The notes below the pieces were generated by a model that worked only from the letters and a program-made list of their open reading frames with translations, searched no databases and was not told where the DNA came from. 64,000 nucleotides of DNA from Devosia elaeis (GTDB lineage Bacteria; Pseudomonadota; Alphaproteobacteria; Rhizobiales; Devosiaceae), in NCBI RefSeq assembly GCF_001650025.1, contig NZ_LVVY01000081.1, positions 1 through 64,000 on the forward strand, read 5' to 3'. Position 1 is the stretch's first letter. Each line of letters begins with the position of its first letter. Both the position numbers and the translations under genes were made by a program. Below, one piece after another: positions 55,243-63,142 of the stretch.

Positions 55243-57060
55243 CTAGGCGCCCGATTCCAGCTCTTCCCTGAGCATTTCCAGTTCCAGCCATTGCTCCTCG
55301 GCGGCGGTCTTTTTGGCTTCGGCCGCTTCGAGGGCCTTGGATTTGGCGGCGAAGCCGGCGGGGTCCCGGGTGTAGAAGGCCGGATCGGACAGGGCGGCGT
55401 TGAGCGCCCTGATCTCGGCATCGAGCTTGTCGATATCCCTGGGCAGGGTTTCGAGGGCGTGCTTTTCCTTGAAGCTCAGCTTGCGTTTCGCCGTCGCGGC
55501 CGGCGCGGGACTGTCGGCCTTCGGCCTGGTGGCTCTGGCGGGTTTTTCCGTGGCGCGGGCGGTGACGCCCTGGCCGCGCTGGGCCACCATGTCGGAATAG
55601 CCGCCGGCATATTCGGTCCAGCGGCCATCGCCTTCGGCCATGATGACGGAAGTGGCGACCCGATCGAGGAAGTCACGATCGTGGCTGACCACGACGACGG
55701 TGCCGGCATAGTCGGAGACCATTTCCTCCAGAAGGTCGAGCGTTTCGAGATCGAGATCGTTAGTCGGCTCGTCGAGCACCAGGACATTGGAGGGCAGTGC
55801 CAGGGCGCGGGCCAGGGCGACGCGGGCGCGCTCGCCGCCGGAAAGCTTGCCGATGGGTGTATTGGCCTGTTCGGGGGTGAACAGGAAATCCTGCATATAG
55901 CCCATGACGTGCTTTTGCTCGCCATTGATCAGCAGCGTGTCGCTGCCGCCGCCGGTCAGCGCGTCGCGCAGGCGCGTCTCGGGTTCCAGCCGGGCGCGGC
56001 CCTGGTCGAGCATGGCCAGTTCGATGGCCGCGCCGAGCCTGATCGTGCCGCTATCGGGGGTGAGCTGGCCGGTCAGCAGCTTGATCAAAGTGGTCTTGCC
56101 GGCGCCGTTGGGGCCGACGATGCCGACGCGGTCGCCGCGCAGGATACGGGTGGAGAAATCCCTGACGATGGGGCGGGCGCCGAAGCTCTTGGAGACGTTT
56201 TCCGCCTCGGCCACGAGAGCCCCGGAGGTGCGGCCCTCGCTGACGGCAAGGCTGACATTGCCGGTGACGCGGCGCTGGTCGCGGCGCTCCTGGCGCAGAT
56301 TGGCGAGCTTTTCCAGCCGCCCCACATTGCGCTTGCGGCGGGCGGTGACGCCATAGCGCAGCCAATGCTCCTCGCGCACGATCTGCCGGTCGAGCTTGTG
56401 GCGGTCCTTTTCCTCCTGTTCCAGCACCTCGTCGCGCCAGGATTCGAAGGCGGAGAAACCCTTTTCGAGGCGGCGGGTGACGCCGCGATCGAGCCAGACG
56501 GTCGAACGGGACAGATCGGAGAGAAAGCGCCGGTCGTGGCTGATCAGCACCATGGCCGAGCGCATCTGGCTCAATTCGTCCTGCAGCCATTCGATGGCCG
56601 GCAGGTCGAGATGGTTGGTCGGCTCGTCGAGCAGCAGCACATCGGGCTGGGGGGCGAGCACGCGGGCCAGGGCGGCGCGGCGCCCCTCCCCGCCCGAGAG
56701 GGTCCCGGGATCCTCATTGCCGCTGAGACCCAGGGCATTGAGCAGATATTGGGCGCGATAGGGATCGTCGCCCGGCGTCAGGCCGGCCTCGACATAGGCG
56801 AGGATGGTGGCGAAGCCGGTGAGGTCCGGCTCCTGGGGCAGATAGCGGATGGTGGCGCTGGGCTCGGCGAAGCGCCGGCCGCCATCATGCTGAATCAGCC
56901 CGGCGGCGATCTTGAGCAGGGTGGACTTGCCCGAGCCGTTGCGACCGACCAAGGCGATGCGCTGGCCGGGCGAGACGATGAGCTCGGCCGCCTCCAGCAA
57001 TTGGGTGCCGCCGAAGGTGAGCTGGATATCCTGAAGCGAAAGAAGTGGTGGTGCGGCCAT
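55243..57060 (-). CDS. ABC-F family ATPase (Uup-like)
   Basis: A 605-residue soluble protein with two ATPase domains and no membrane segment. Domain 1: Walker A GRNGSGKSTL, signature LSGGEGRRAALARV. Domain 2: GPNGAGKTTLIKLL, LSGGERARVALARA, Walker B VLVLDEPTNDLDLETL. A linker of charged residues (KDRHKLDRQIVREEHWLRY) separates them, and a C-terminal coiled coil (from about 520) is the Uup DNA/ribosome-binding extension. ABC-F proteins act on the ribosome. Its 5' leader holds a candidate attenuator (57121-57269). Confidence 0.92.
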   Translation of the reverse strand: MAAPPLLSLQDIQLTFGGTQLLEAAELIVSPGQRIALVGRNGSGKSTLLKIAAGLIQHDGGRRFAEPSATIRYLPQEPDLTGFATILAYVEAGLTPGDDPYRAQYLLNALGLSGNEDPGTLSGGEGRRAALARVLAPQPDVLLLDEPTNHLDLPAIEWLQDELSQMRSAMVLISHDRRFLSDLSRSTVWLDRGVTRRLEKGFSAFESWRDEVLEQEEKDRHKLDRQIVREEHWLRYGVTARRKRNVGRLEKLANLRQERRDQRRVTGNVSLAVSEGRTSGALVAEAENVSKSFGARPIVRDFSTRILRGDRVGIVGPNGAGKTTLIKLLTGQLTPDSGTIRLGAAIELAMLDQGRARLEPETRLRDALTGGGSDTLLINGEQKHVMGYMQDFLFTPEQANTPIGKLSGGERARVALARALALPSNVLVLDEPTNDLDLETLDLLEEMVSDYAGTVVVVSHDRDFLDRVATSVIMAEGDGRWTEYAGGYSDMVAQRGQGVTARATEKPARATRPKADSPAPAATAKRKLSFKEKHALETLPRDIDKLDAEIRALNAALSDPAFYTRDPAGFAAKSKALEAAEAKKTAAEEQWLELEMLREELESGA

Positions 57061-57120
57061 GACAAGTCCGGGGAAACTGGCCCGGATAGAGCATAGGGGG
57101 GCAAGGAGATCAATCGGAGA

Positions 57121-57159
57121 CGAAAAGACCGGTCAGGACGTTGAGGATCCTGACCGGTC
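57121..57159 (-). terminator. Rho-independent terminator in the ABC-F leader
   Basis: On the minus strand GACCGGTCAGGA and TCCTGACCGGTC (12-base perfect arms, 9-base loop) are followed by TTTTCG. It lies 67 bases upstream of the ABC-F start and downstream of rirA. It may simply end the rirA transcript, but the first arm can also pair with an upstream segment (57199-57205 with 57156-57162), which would prevent the hairpin. Confidence 0.85.
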
Positions 57160-57234
57160 CGGGGAGACGGTAGCAGCAAGCCCCGTCGTGTTACGGCGCC
57201 GGACCCACAGGCCCCAAGGGGTCGGCAGCGCCAT
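57133..57234 (-). CDS. Candidate leader peptide ORF upstream of ABC-F
   Basis: A 33-codon frame from ATG 57234 that begins MALPTPWGLWVRRRN. It ends with a TGA inside the second arm of the terminator hairpin, so a translating ribosome would disturb that hairpin. The N-terminal part has two Trp codons and three Arg codons close together. A candidate promoter places the transcript start at or next to the ATG, so it may be leaderless. This is a prediction without conservation data. Confidence 0.4.
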   Translation of the reverse strand: MALPTPWGLWVRRRNTTGLAATVSPDRSGSSTS

Positions 57235-57240
57235 GGCCTC

Positions 57241-57269
57241 TATCAACCATGCAATAACATGATTGTCAA
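57241..57269 (-). promoter_or_regulatory. Candidate promoter for the ABC-F leader
   Basis: A perfect -35 box TTGACA (57264-57269, minus strand) and a weak -10 TTGATA (57241-57246), 17 bases apart. The -10 match is poor, so confidence is limited. Start of transcription would fall at about 57234. Confidence 0.45.
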
Positions 57270-57302
57270 ACTCATATTTGACTGTCGCACTCAGATTCTC
57301 GC

Positions 57303-57779
57303 TCAGAGCGCGACGACGGCCTCGATGCTCTCGTTCACCGCCTCGGCGGTGCTGATGCCCAGGCGTTCGCGGATGACGCGCTTCTTGGCGGCCAGATCGG
57401 CGACGGTATGGCGGCTCAGCACTTCGAAAAAGGCGCCCAGGGCCTCGCGCAGCGCCCCGTTGAGATCGCATTCCCCGATCAGGGGGCAATCGGCGCCCTC
57501 CTCGAAGCATTCGGCGAGGGCGAAATTTTCCTCGGTGAGGCGGATGGTATCGAGCAGGGTGATCTGGTCGGCAGGCTTGCCCAGCTTGATGCCGCCATGC
57601 CGCCCGCGCACCGTCTGCAACAGGCCGTTTTCCACCAGGGGCTTGATCAGCTTGAACAGGAACAGTTCGGAAATGCCATAGGCCCGGGCGATCTCGGCAA
57701 CCCGGCTCAGTCCGGGCTCGTTAACGGCGCAGTAAACCAGCGTGCGGATGGCATAATTGGATTGGCGGGTCAGTCTCAC
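57303..57779 (-). CDS. rirA: Rrf2 family iron-responsive regulator RirA
   Basis: A 158-residue regulator, the rhizobial iron repressor. MRLTRQSNYAIRTLVYCAVN, the winged helix with VRGRHGGIKLGKPA, and ALAECFEEGADCPLIGEC are the family marks. The Fe-S ligand cysteines are C91, C98 and C104; relatives have 91, 99 and 105, so one residue is missing in the first spacing. RirA represses iron uptake when iron is sufficient. The upstream gap, 57780-57969, is AT-rich and should hold its promoter. Confidence 0.92.
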   Translation of the reverse strand: MRLTRQSNYAIRTLVYCAVNEPGLSRVAEIARAYGISELFLFKLIKPLVENGLLQTVRGRHGGIKLGKPADQITLLDTIRLTEENFALAECFEEGADCPLIGECDLNGALREALGAFFEVLSRHTVADLAAKKRVIRERLGISTAEAVNESIEAVVAL

Positions 57780-57969
57780 GAGGCGTCTTTCCTTGGCGTC
57801 GATGCCCCAAGAAGGGCGGCGTCATTCGTTCTATCGTGCGTCGCAGCTTATAACCATTCTAAAAAATGTCAATTAATCTTGAAATGCGCTGTCATGTTTT
57901 TGCGGCAATCCGGATGCTGGACAGGCGCTTATGTTCGTTTTAGGAATTTAATAGGTGGAGGGCCCGCCG

Positions 57970-58281
57970 ATGGACAAGACGATCACGCGCGCCATGCTTT
58001 CGGAACGGACGGCCAGCGCCACGGCGCTGGGGCGCCCTGACGTGGCCGCCATCGAGCAGCGCATGTTCGAGCTGATCGGCGGCGCGCTGATGGCGGGCGA
58101 GAGTGTGAAGCTCACCGGCTTCGGATCGCTGCAGGTCCGCGCGCGGGCCGAGCGCGTGGGCCGCAATCCCCGGACCGGCGAGGAGCATCGCATCGCGCCG
58201 CACCAGACGGTGGTTTTCATCCCGGGCGCCAAGCTGCGCGCGGCGCTGCACCGGCCGGGGCGCGGCAAGGGTCAGAAATAG
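57970..58281 (+). CDS. HU/IHF family DNA-binding protein, divergent
   Basis: A 103-residue protein with the HU/IHF fold: VKLTGFGSLQVRARAERVGRNPRTGEE is the conserved beta arm, and VVFIPGAKLRAAL the C-terminal helix. The first part (ITRAMLSERTASATALGRPD) departs from usual HU and has an insertion-like Ala/Thr-rich stretch. A family proline at the arm tip is not where expected. GGAGGG lies upstream of the ATG. Its 3' end overlaps the convergent ROK repressor gene by ten bases. It is likely an accessory rather than the main HU or IHF. Confidence 0.78.
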   Translation: MDKTITRAMLSERTASATALGRPDVAAIEQRMFELIGGALMAGESVKLTGFGSLQVRARAERVGRNPRTGEEHRIAPHQTVVFIPGAKLRAALHRPGRGKGQK

Positions 58282-59459
58282 CGATTGAAGAGCGGCAATT
58301 CGGCCGCCCCGATGGCCGGCGCCATGGCGCCGTAGCGGCCCCGGACCACGCGGGGCGCCTCGAAGCCATGCACCGGCAAAGCCTCCAGCTCGGTGCTGAA
58401 CCGGGCCACCAGCTTTTCGGTGATTTCGGACGCCAGCACGCTGTCGATGATCAGCAGCGGCGCCTCGACCATGGTGGTGGCATTGAAGGCGGTGCGGGCC
58501 AGGGCCCTGGCGCCGTCGGCGATCCAGGCGTCGAGTTCGGGGCCGATGGCGGCCCAGTTCCATTGGTCGCGAATGGCGAGATCGTGCGGCTTGCCCGCGG
58601 CCGCCAACCGCCGGCACAGCGCCTTAAGCGAGGCGATTGAATGGACATGGACCGGCCCATCGGCATCGAGCTGCACCAGCATGGAGCCCAGATTGGCGGC
58701 ATTGCCGGTGGGCCCGCTCCACAGGACCCCGTCCCCCACCACGCCCGCCGCGACATAATGGGAGACCAGAAAATAGATGATATTGGCCGGGCGCGGCTGC
58801 GGCAGCGCGATGAGTTCGGCCCAGCAGGCCGCATTGCCATCATTATAGACAAAGACCTCGAGCCCGGTACGGGCGACCAGCTCGGCGGCCGGGTCCAGGT
58901 GCCGCCATTGCGCGACCTGGGTTTCAGGCGCGCCGAGCTGGCCGAGATTGTCGGCCAGGCGTCCCGGCATGGCAAAGCCCAAATCCAGCAGGCGTCCAGC
59001 CGACTCGGCCGGCACCAGCGCCCGCAGTTCGGCTACGGCGCCTCCGATCTGATCGAAGATCGTCTCGGCGTCGGGATAGGAATAGTCGAGATGACGCTGG
59101 CCCAGAACCTGGGCATGCATGTTGAGCAGCACGATTTCGGCATGGCGCCAGCCCAGTTCGACGCCAATGGCGAAGCCGCCATCGCTTTTGAGCAGGATGG
59201 GCGTGGCCGGCTGACCGCGCCGCCCCCGCAAGGCCGGGCCGCGCTCCACCAGGCCATCGCGCTCCAGATTGGCGAGAATGGCCGATACGGTCTGCGGCGC
59301 CAGCCCGGACATGCGGGCGATCTCGGCATTGGACACGCCGGAATTGAAGGCCACCACGGTCAGCACGGTCCGCTCATTGGCCTGCCGCAGGCCCTTGTGC
59401 CGCATGGCCCGGCCGCCGGCATCGAAAATATCCCGTGTCGGCCCCGCCGCTTTGGACAT
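58272..59459 (-). CDS. ROK family transcriptional regulator
   Basis: A 395-residue protein with an N-terminal winged helix (NAEIARMSGLAPQTVSAILANLERDGLV) and a C-terminal ROK fold (VELGWRHAEIVLLNM; VYNDGNAACWAELI). The glycine-rich sugar region is changed (FLVSHYVAAGVVGDGVLW), and the zinc cysteines of ROK kinases are absent, so it is a repressor and not a kinase. ATG 59459 (MSKAAGPTR) was chosen; the frame is open further without a good start. Target genes are not evident. Confidence 0.85.
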   Translation of the reverse strand: MSKAAGPTRDIFDAGGRAMRHKGLRQANERTVLTVVAFNSGVSNAEIARMSGLAPQTVSAILANLERDGLVERGPALRGRRGQPATPILLKSDGGFAIGVELGWRHAEIVLLNMHAQVLGQRHLDYSYPDAETIFDQIGGAVAELRALVPAESAGRLLDLGFAMPGRLADNLGQLGAPETQVAQWRHLDPAAELVARTGLEVFVYNDGNAACWAELIALPQPRPANIIYFLVSHYVAAGVVGDGVLWSGPTGNAANLGSMLVQLDADGPVHVHSIASLKALCRRLAAAGKPHDLAIRDQWNWAAIGPELDAWIADGARALARTAFNATTMVEAPLLIIDSVLASEITEKLVARFSTELEALPVHGFEAPRVVRGRYGAMAPAIGAAELPLFNRYF

Positions 59460-59522
59460 GAGAAAAGCCCAGATGTTCAGGGCGCCGCCAGGCGACGCCT
59501 CTACCAAGATGCAATCAAATCA

Positions 59523-59796
59523 ATAGGTTCCGCCGCCGCCCGGACTGAAACCTGGAAGGATGGCACCATAACATCATGGCGCGGCCATTGCGCCAAGCCC
59601 TATCGCAAGGCGCGATGGCTCCATCGCCTCCCTTCCTTTGGACCATCCAAGAGCGCGGGGCCGTTCGGGGCCTATTGTGGAAGTGTTGCGTGGGAAAGTG
59701 GCCCTCGGGTCAAGCCCGAGGGTGACGAGCGGTGGGTAACGTGGCTGCGCGACAAACGCAGCCCCCTGGACGGGGGAGGCTCTTCGCACGAAGCGC
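59523..59796. repeat. Gap with a CTCGGGTCAAGCCCGAGG palindrome
   Basis: The gap between the ROK regulator and the aldo/keto reductase contains a degenerate repeat around 59701-59730 (CCCTCGGGTCAAGCCCGAGGG) and a CCTGGACGGGGGAGG stretch. No gene is supported. Confidence 0.5.
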
Positions 59797-60735
59797 TCAG
59801 GCGCCGGCCTGGGTAAGCCGGGTGAGGGTCGCCTCGGGCAGGCTGAGCCGGACGCCGCGGGCCAGGCTCCGGACCTGATCGACGGACGTGGCCGAGGCGA
59901 TGGGGGCGCTGACGCCGGGTTGGGCGACCAGCCAGGCCAGGGCCACTTCGGCCGGGCTGGCATCCAGCTCGGCCGCCGCCGCATCCAGCGCCTCCAGGAT
60001 GCGCAGGCCCTTTTCGTCGAGATAGCGGCCGACGCCGCCGCCGCGCGGCGACTGGCCCAGATCGGCCTCACTGCGATATTTGCCGGTGAGGAAGCCCGAT
60101 GCCAGGCTGTAATAGACGATGGCGCCGACCTCGTTTTCGAGGAGGTAGGGACGCAGGGCCTCGAATTCGGCGCGGTCATAGAGATTGTAGCGCGGCTGGG
60201 TGACCTCGTAGCGCTGCAGGGATTTGACGATGGCGGTCTGCTGGGCGGCCGCCATCATGTCGGCGGTGTAGTTGGAAGCGCCGATGGTGCGCACCTTGCC
60301 GGCGCGGATCAGCGTGTCATAGGCGGAAAGGGTTTCCTCGTGCCCGGTTTCGGGATCGGGCCAATGGCTGAAATAGAGGTCGATATAATCGGTCTGTAGG
60401 CGCCGGAGCGAAGCCTCGACGCCGGCGCGGATGGCATCGGCCTTGAGCCCGCCGAGCTGCTTGGCGGAATTGACCTTGGTGATGATATGGACGCGGTCGC
60501 GATTGCCACGCGCCTTGAGCCATTTGCCGATAATGGTCTCGCTCATGCCCGGCGGATTGCCCGGCACCCAATTGGGATAGCCCTCGGCGGTGTCGATGGC
60601 GGTGAAGCCGGCTTCGACAAAGGCATCCAGAATGGCGAAGCCCCGGTTCTCGTCCACGGTCCAGCCGAAGACATTGCCGCCCAGAACGAGCGGTTCGATC
60701 ACCAGTTCACTGCGTCCGAGGGGGCGACGATTCAT
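59797..60735 (-). CDS. Aldo/keto reductase
   Basis: A 312-residue NADPH-dependent reductase with a TIM barrel. The tetrad is seen as D in FTAIDTAEGYPNW, Y in the same segment, K in IITKVN and H in DLYFSHWPD; the cofactor loop is near IASATSVDQV. The substrate is unknown. Its ATG overlaps the stop of the next gene as ATGA (60732-60735), so the two are one unit. Confidence 0.9.
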   Translation of the reverse strand: MNRRPLGRSELVIEPLVLGGNVFGWTVDENRGFAILDAFVEAGFTAIDTAEGYPNWVPGNPPGMSETIIGKWLKARGNRDRVHIITKVNSAKQLGGLKADAIRAGVEASLRRLQTDYIDLYFSHWPDPETGHEETLSAYDTLIRAGKVRTIGASNYTADMMAAAQQTAIVKSLQRYEVTQPRYNLYDRAEFEALRPYLLENEVGAIVYYSLASGFLTGKYRSEADLGQSPRGGGVGRYLDEKGLRILEALDAAAAELDASPAEVALAWLVAQPGVSAPIASATSVDQVRSLARGVRLSLPEATLTRLTQAGA

Positions 60736-61268
60736 TGCTTTTCTCCATTGGGTTCCGCGGCATCAACGTCCGGGCCGGTATTTTGTTCGTCCGCGCCGGC
60801 GCGCGGAGCGCACCAATAGAGCGCTTCGGCTATGGCGCGAAACGAGCCGGCCAGGTCGATATAGGCAAAGCCGGCCTCGCTGTCGTCCTCATGGCGCAGA
60901 TAGATGAAGGTGCCATGGCGGAGCCGGTCCAGCAGCCAGCCGGATTCATCGTCGAACCTGGCGCCATAGGGCCCCTCGCCCGCCCGCGCCATCATGGTCC
61001 GGTCCTCGCGATCGGCCGTCATCAGCCAGGCGCCGGCGCCCCCGCCGGCCCGGCTGTCATGGATATGGACGCCGACGGAGAAATCGGCCTCGCAGCGCAC
61101 GGCCAGGCAGGTGAAGTCGGTCGAGGTGGAGTGGCGCGCGCAGCCCAGGCTCGCCCGGTCGCCCTCGCCCGGCAGGGGCGAATAATGCCATCCCGGCGCC
61201 TGCGCCAGTGCAGGCGCGGCGAGCGAGAAAAGAATAAGGCTCAGGACTTTGGCGCTATGGGATCGCAT
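60732..61268 (-). CDS. Exported hypothetical protein
   Basis: A 178-residue protein with a Sec signal peptide (VLSLILFSLAAPALAQ). The mature part has four cysteines (LGCARHSTSTDFTCLAVRCEADF and ALYWCAP) that could form disulfides in the periplasm. The pattern of a short beta domain with a terminal cysteine is seen in many uncharacterised rhizobial proteins. ATG 61268 was preferred to the TTG one codon earlier. It overlaps the reductase gene by four bases. Confidence 0.65.
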   Translation of the reverse strand: MRSHSAKVLSLILFSLAAPALAQAPGWHYSPLPGEGDRASLGCARHSTSTDFTCLAVRCEADFSVGVHIHDSRAGGGAGAWLMTADREDRTMMARAGEGPYGARFDDESGWLLDRLRHGTFIYLRHEDDSEAGFAYIDLAGSFRAIAEALYWCAPRAGADEQNTGPDVDAAEPNGEKQ

Positions 61269-61382
61269 CAACGGGCATGCTTGTCGAGGACGGCGCCGCG
61301 GTCAATAAGCGGTTTGAAGCGCCGAACCGATTCATAAAAAAGCGTCCATACTTGTGGATAGCTAATAGGCACGTCTCGAAAT

Positions 61383-61396
61383 TGACCAAATGGTCA
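61383..61396. promoter_or_regulatory. Palindrome TGACCA-N2-TGGTCA
   Basis: Six-base perfect arms with a 2-base spacer lie 100 bases upstream of the second ABC binding-protein gene. The form suits an operator, for example for a GntR or LysR regulator. The binder is not known. Confidence 0.4.
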
Positions 61397-61496
61397 GCGA
61401 TTCTCGTTGCGCTCCCTTCCATTCTAGGCTTTTGTGTGGCCAAGCCTCCGGCGCCATGGCGTTGAGAAGGCGTATTCAGGAACGGGAGAATAATCC

Positions 61497-63074
61497 ATGC
61501 ACTCATCACTGACCCGCATCGCGGCGGTGCTTGTCGCCTCGACGATGCTTGCCGGTGTTGCCAATGCCGAGACGATCCGCTGGGCGCGCTCTTCGGACGC
61601 GCTGACGCTGGACCCGCATTCGCAGAACCAGGGCAATACGCATACCCTGGCCCACCACATCTACGAAACCCTGATCGGTCGCGATAATGACGGCAGCCTG
61701 ACGCCGCGCCTGGCCACCGAATGGGCGCTCAAGGACGGCGATCCGACCGTGTGGGTGTTCAAGCTGCGCGAAGGCGTCAAGTTCCACAACGGCAACGACT
61801 TCACCGCCGAGGACGTGGTCTATTCGATCGAACGCGCCAAGAGCGAATTCTCGAACATGAAGCAGCTGCACGCCGAAGTGCAGTCCGTCACCGCCGTCGA
61901 CGATCATACCGTCGAATTCCAGATGACCGGCCCGGCGCTGATCTACCCGAACAACCTGACCAATACCTTCATCATGGACAAGACCTGGTCGGACGAGCAC
62001 GACCTGGCCGTGGTGCAGGACTTTGCCAGCGGCGCCAGCAATTATTCGGTGCTCAACACCAATGGCACCGGCCCCTATACGCTGGTGTCGCGCGAAGTCG
62101 ACGTGAAGACCACCCTCACCTATAATGAAGGTTGGTGGGGCGAGAAGCCGCCGGTGACCGATATCGAATATCTCACCATTGCCGATGCGCAGACCCGCAT
62201 CTCGGCCCTGCTCTCGGGCGAAATCGACATCGTCCAGGACGTGCCGCCGCAGGATATCGAGCGCCTCAGCAATACGGCAGGCTTCAAGGTCGAAATCGGC
62301 CCGGAAAACCGCTTCATCTATTTCGGCTACAAGTTCGGCGACGAGCCGCTGAAATCCTCCAACATCACCGATTCCAACCCCTTCAATAACCCGCTGGTGC
62401 GCGAGGCCATGGAACTGGCGCTTGATCGCGACGCGATCCAGCAGGTGGTGATGCGCGGCCAGTCGATCCCGACCGGTATCCCCAACCCGCCCTTCGTGCG
62501 CGGCTGGACCGAAGAGCTCGACGCCTATCCCGCTCCGGACGTGGAAAAGGCCAAGGCCCTGATGGCCGAAGCCGGCTATCCGGACGGCTTCTCGGTGACC
62601 CTGGACACCCCGAACAACCGCTATGTCAACGACGAAGCCATCTCGACCGCCTATGTCGGCATGCTCGGCCAGATCGGCATCAACGTCACCCTGGCCTCGC
62701 GCCCGGTTGCCGAACACAGCCCGATCATCCTGGCCAACGAATCCGACTTCTACCTCTTGGGCTGGGGCGTGCCGACCTTCGATTCGGCCTATGTCTTCAA
62801 CGACCTGATCCACACCAAGACCGAACTGCATGGCACCTATAATGTCGGTCTCTACTCGAACCCGGAACTGGACGAGAAGATCATCGCCCTGGGCACCATG
62901 GATGACATGGACGCCCGCGATGCGACCGTCGCCGAGATCTGGGACGTGGTGAAGGCCGACCGCGTGCTGCTGCCGATCCATAACCAGGTTCTGGCCTATG
63001 CGATGCGCGAAGGCGTGACCCTGCCGGTTCAGCCGGAAAACCAGCCGAACATGACCACGGTCACTTTCGAGTAA
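61497..63074 (+). CDS. Dipeptide/oligopeptide-type ABC transporter substrate-binding protein
   Basis: A 525-residue receptor with signal peptide (MHSSLTRIAAVLVASTMLAG...ANAE). WVFKLREGVKFHNGNDFTAEDVVYSIERA is the family signature, and the length is standard for DppA-like proteins. GGGAG lies upstream of the ATG. It is followed by a hairpin and a DppB-type permease, starting an importer that continues beyond the window. The gene is rich in C-ending codons, as expected for high expression. Confidence 0.93.
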   Translation: MHSSLTRIAAVLVASTMLAGVANAETIRWARSSDALTLDPHSQNQGNTHTLAHHIYETLIGRDNDGSLTPRLATEWALKDGDPTVWVFKLREGVKFHNGNDFTAEDVVYSIERAKSEFSNMKQLHAEVQSVTAVDDHTVEFQMTGPALIYPNNLTNTFIMDKTWSDEHDLAVVQDFASGASNYSVLNTNGTGPYTLVSREVDVKTTLTYNEGWWGEKPPVTDIEYLTIADAQTRISALLSGEIDIVQDVPPQDIERLSNTAGFKVEIGPENRFIYFGYKFGDEPLKSSNITDSNPFNNPLVREAMELALDRDAIQQVVMRGQSIPTGIPNPPFVRGWTEELDAYPAPDVEKAKALMAEAGYPDGFSVTLDTPNNRYVNDEAISTAYVGMLGQIGINVTLASRPVAEHSPIILANESDFYLLGWGVPTFDSAYVFNDLIHTKTELHGTYNVGLYSNPELDEKIIALGTMDDMDARDATVAEIWDVVKADRVLLPIHNQVLAYAMREGVTLPVQPENQPNMTTVTFE

Positions 63075-63091
63075 TCATCATCAATCCAGAG

Positions 63092-63122
63092 CCGCCGCGT
63101 GGAGCCTCGTCTCGCGCGGCGG
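63092..63122 (+). terminator. Hairpin between binding protein and permease
   Basis: CCGCCGCG and CGCGGCGG arms with a 15-base loop, just after the receptor stop. It probably stabilises the receptor mRNA or lowers permease transcription. Confidence 0.6.
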
Positions 63123-63142
63123 TTCGTATTTGAGGGGGTGCC

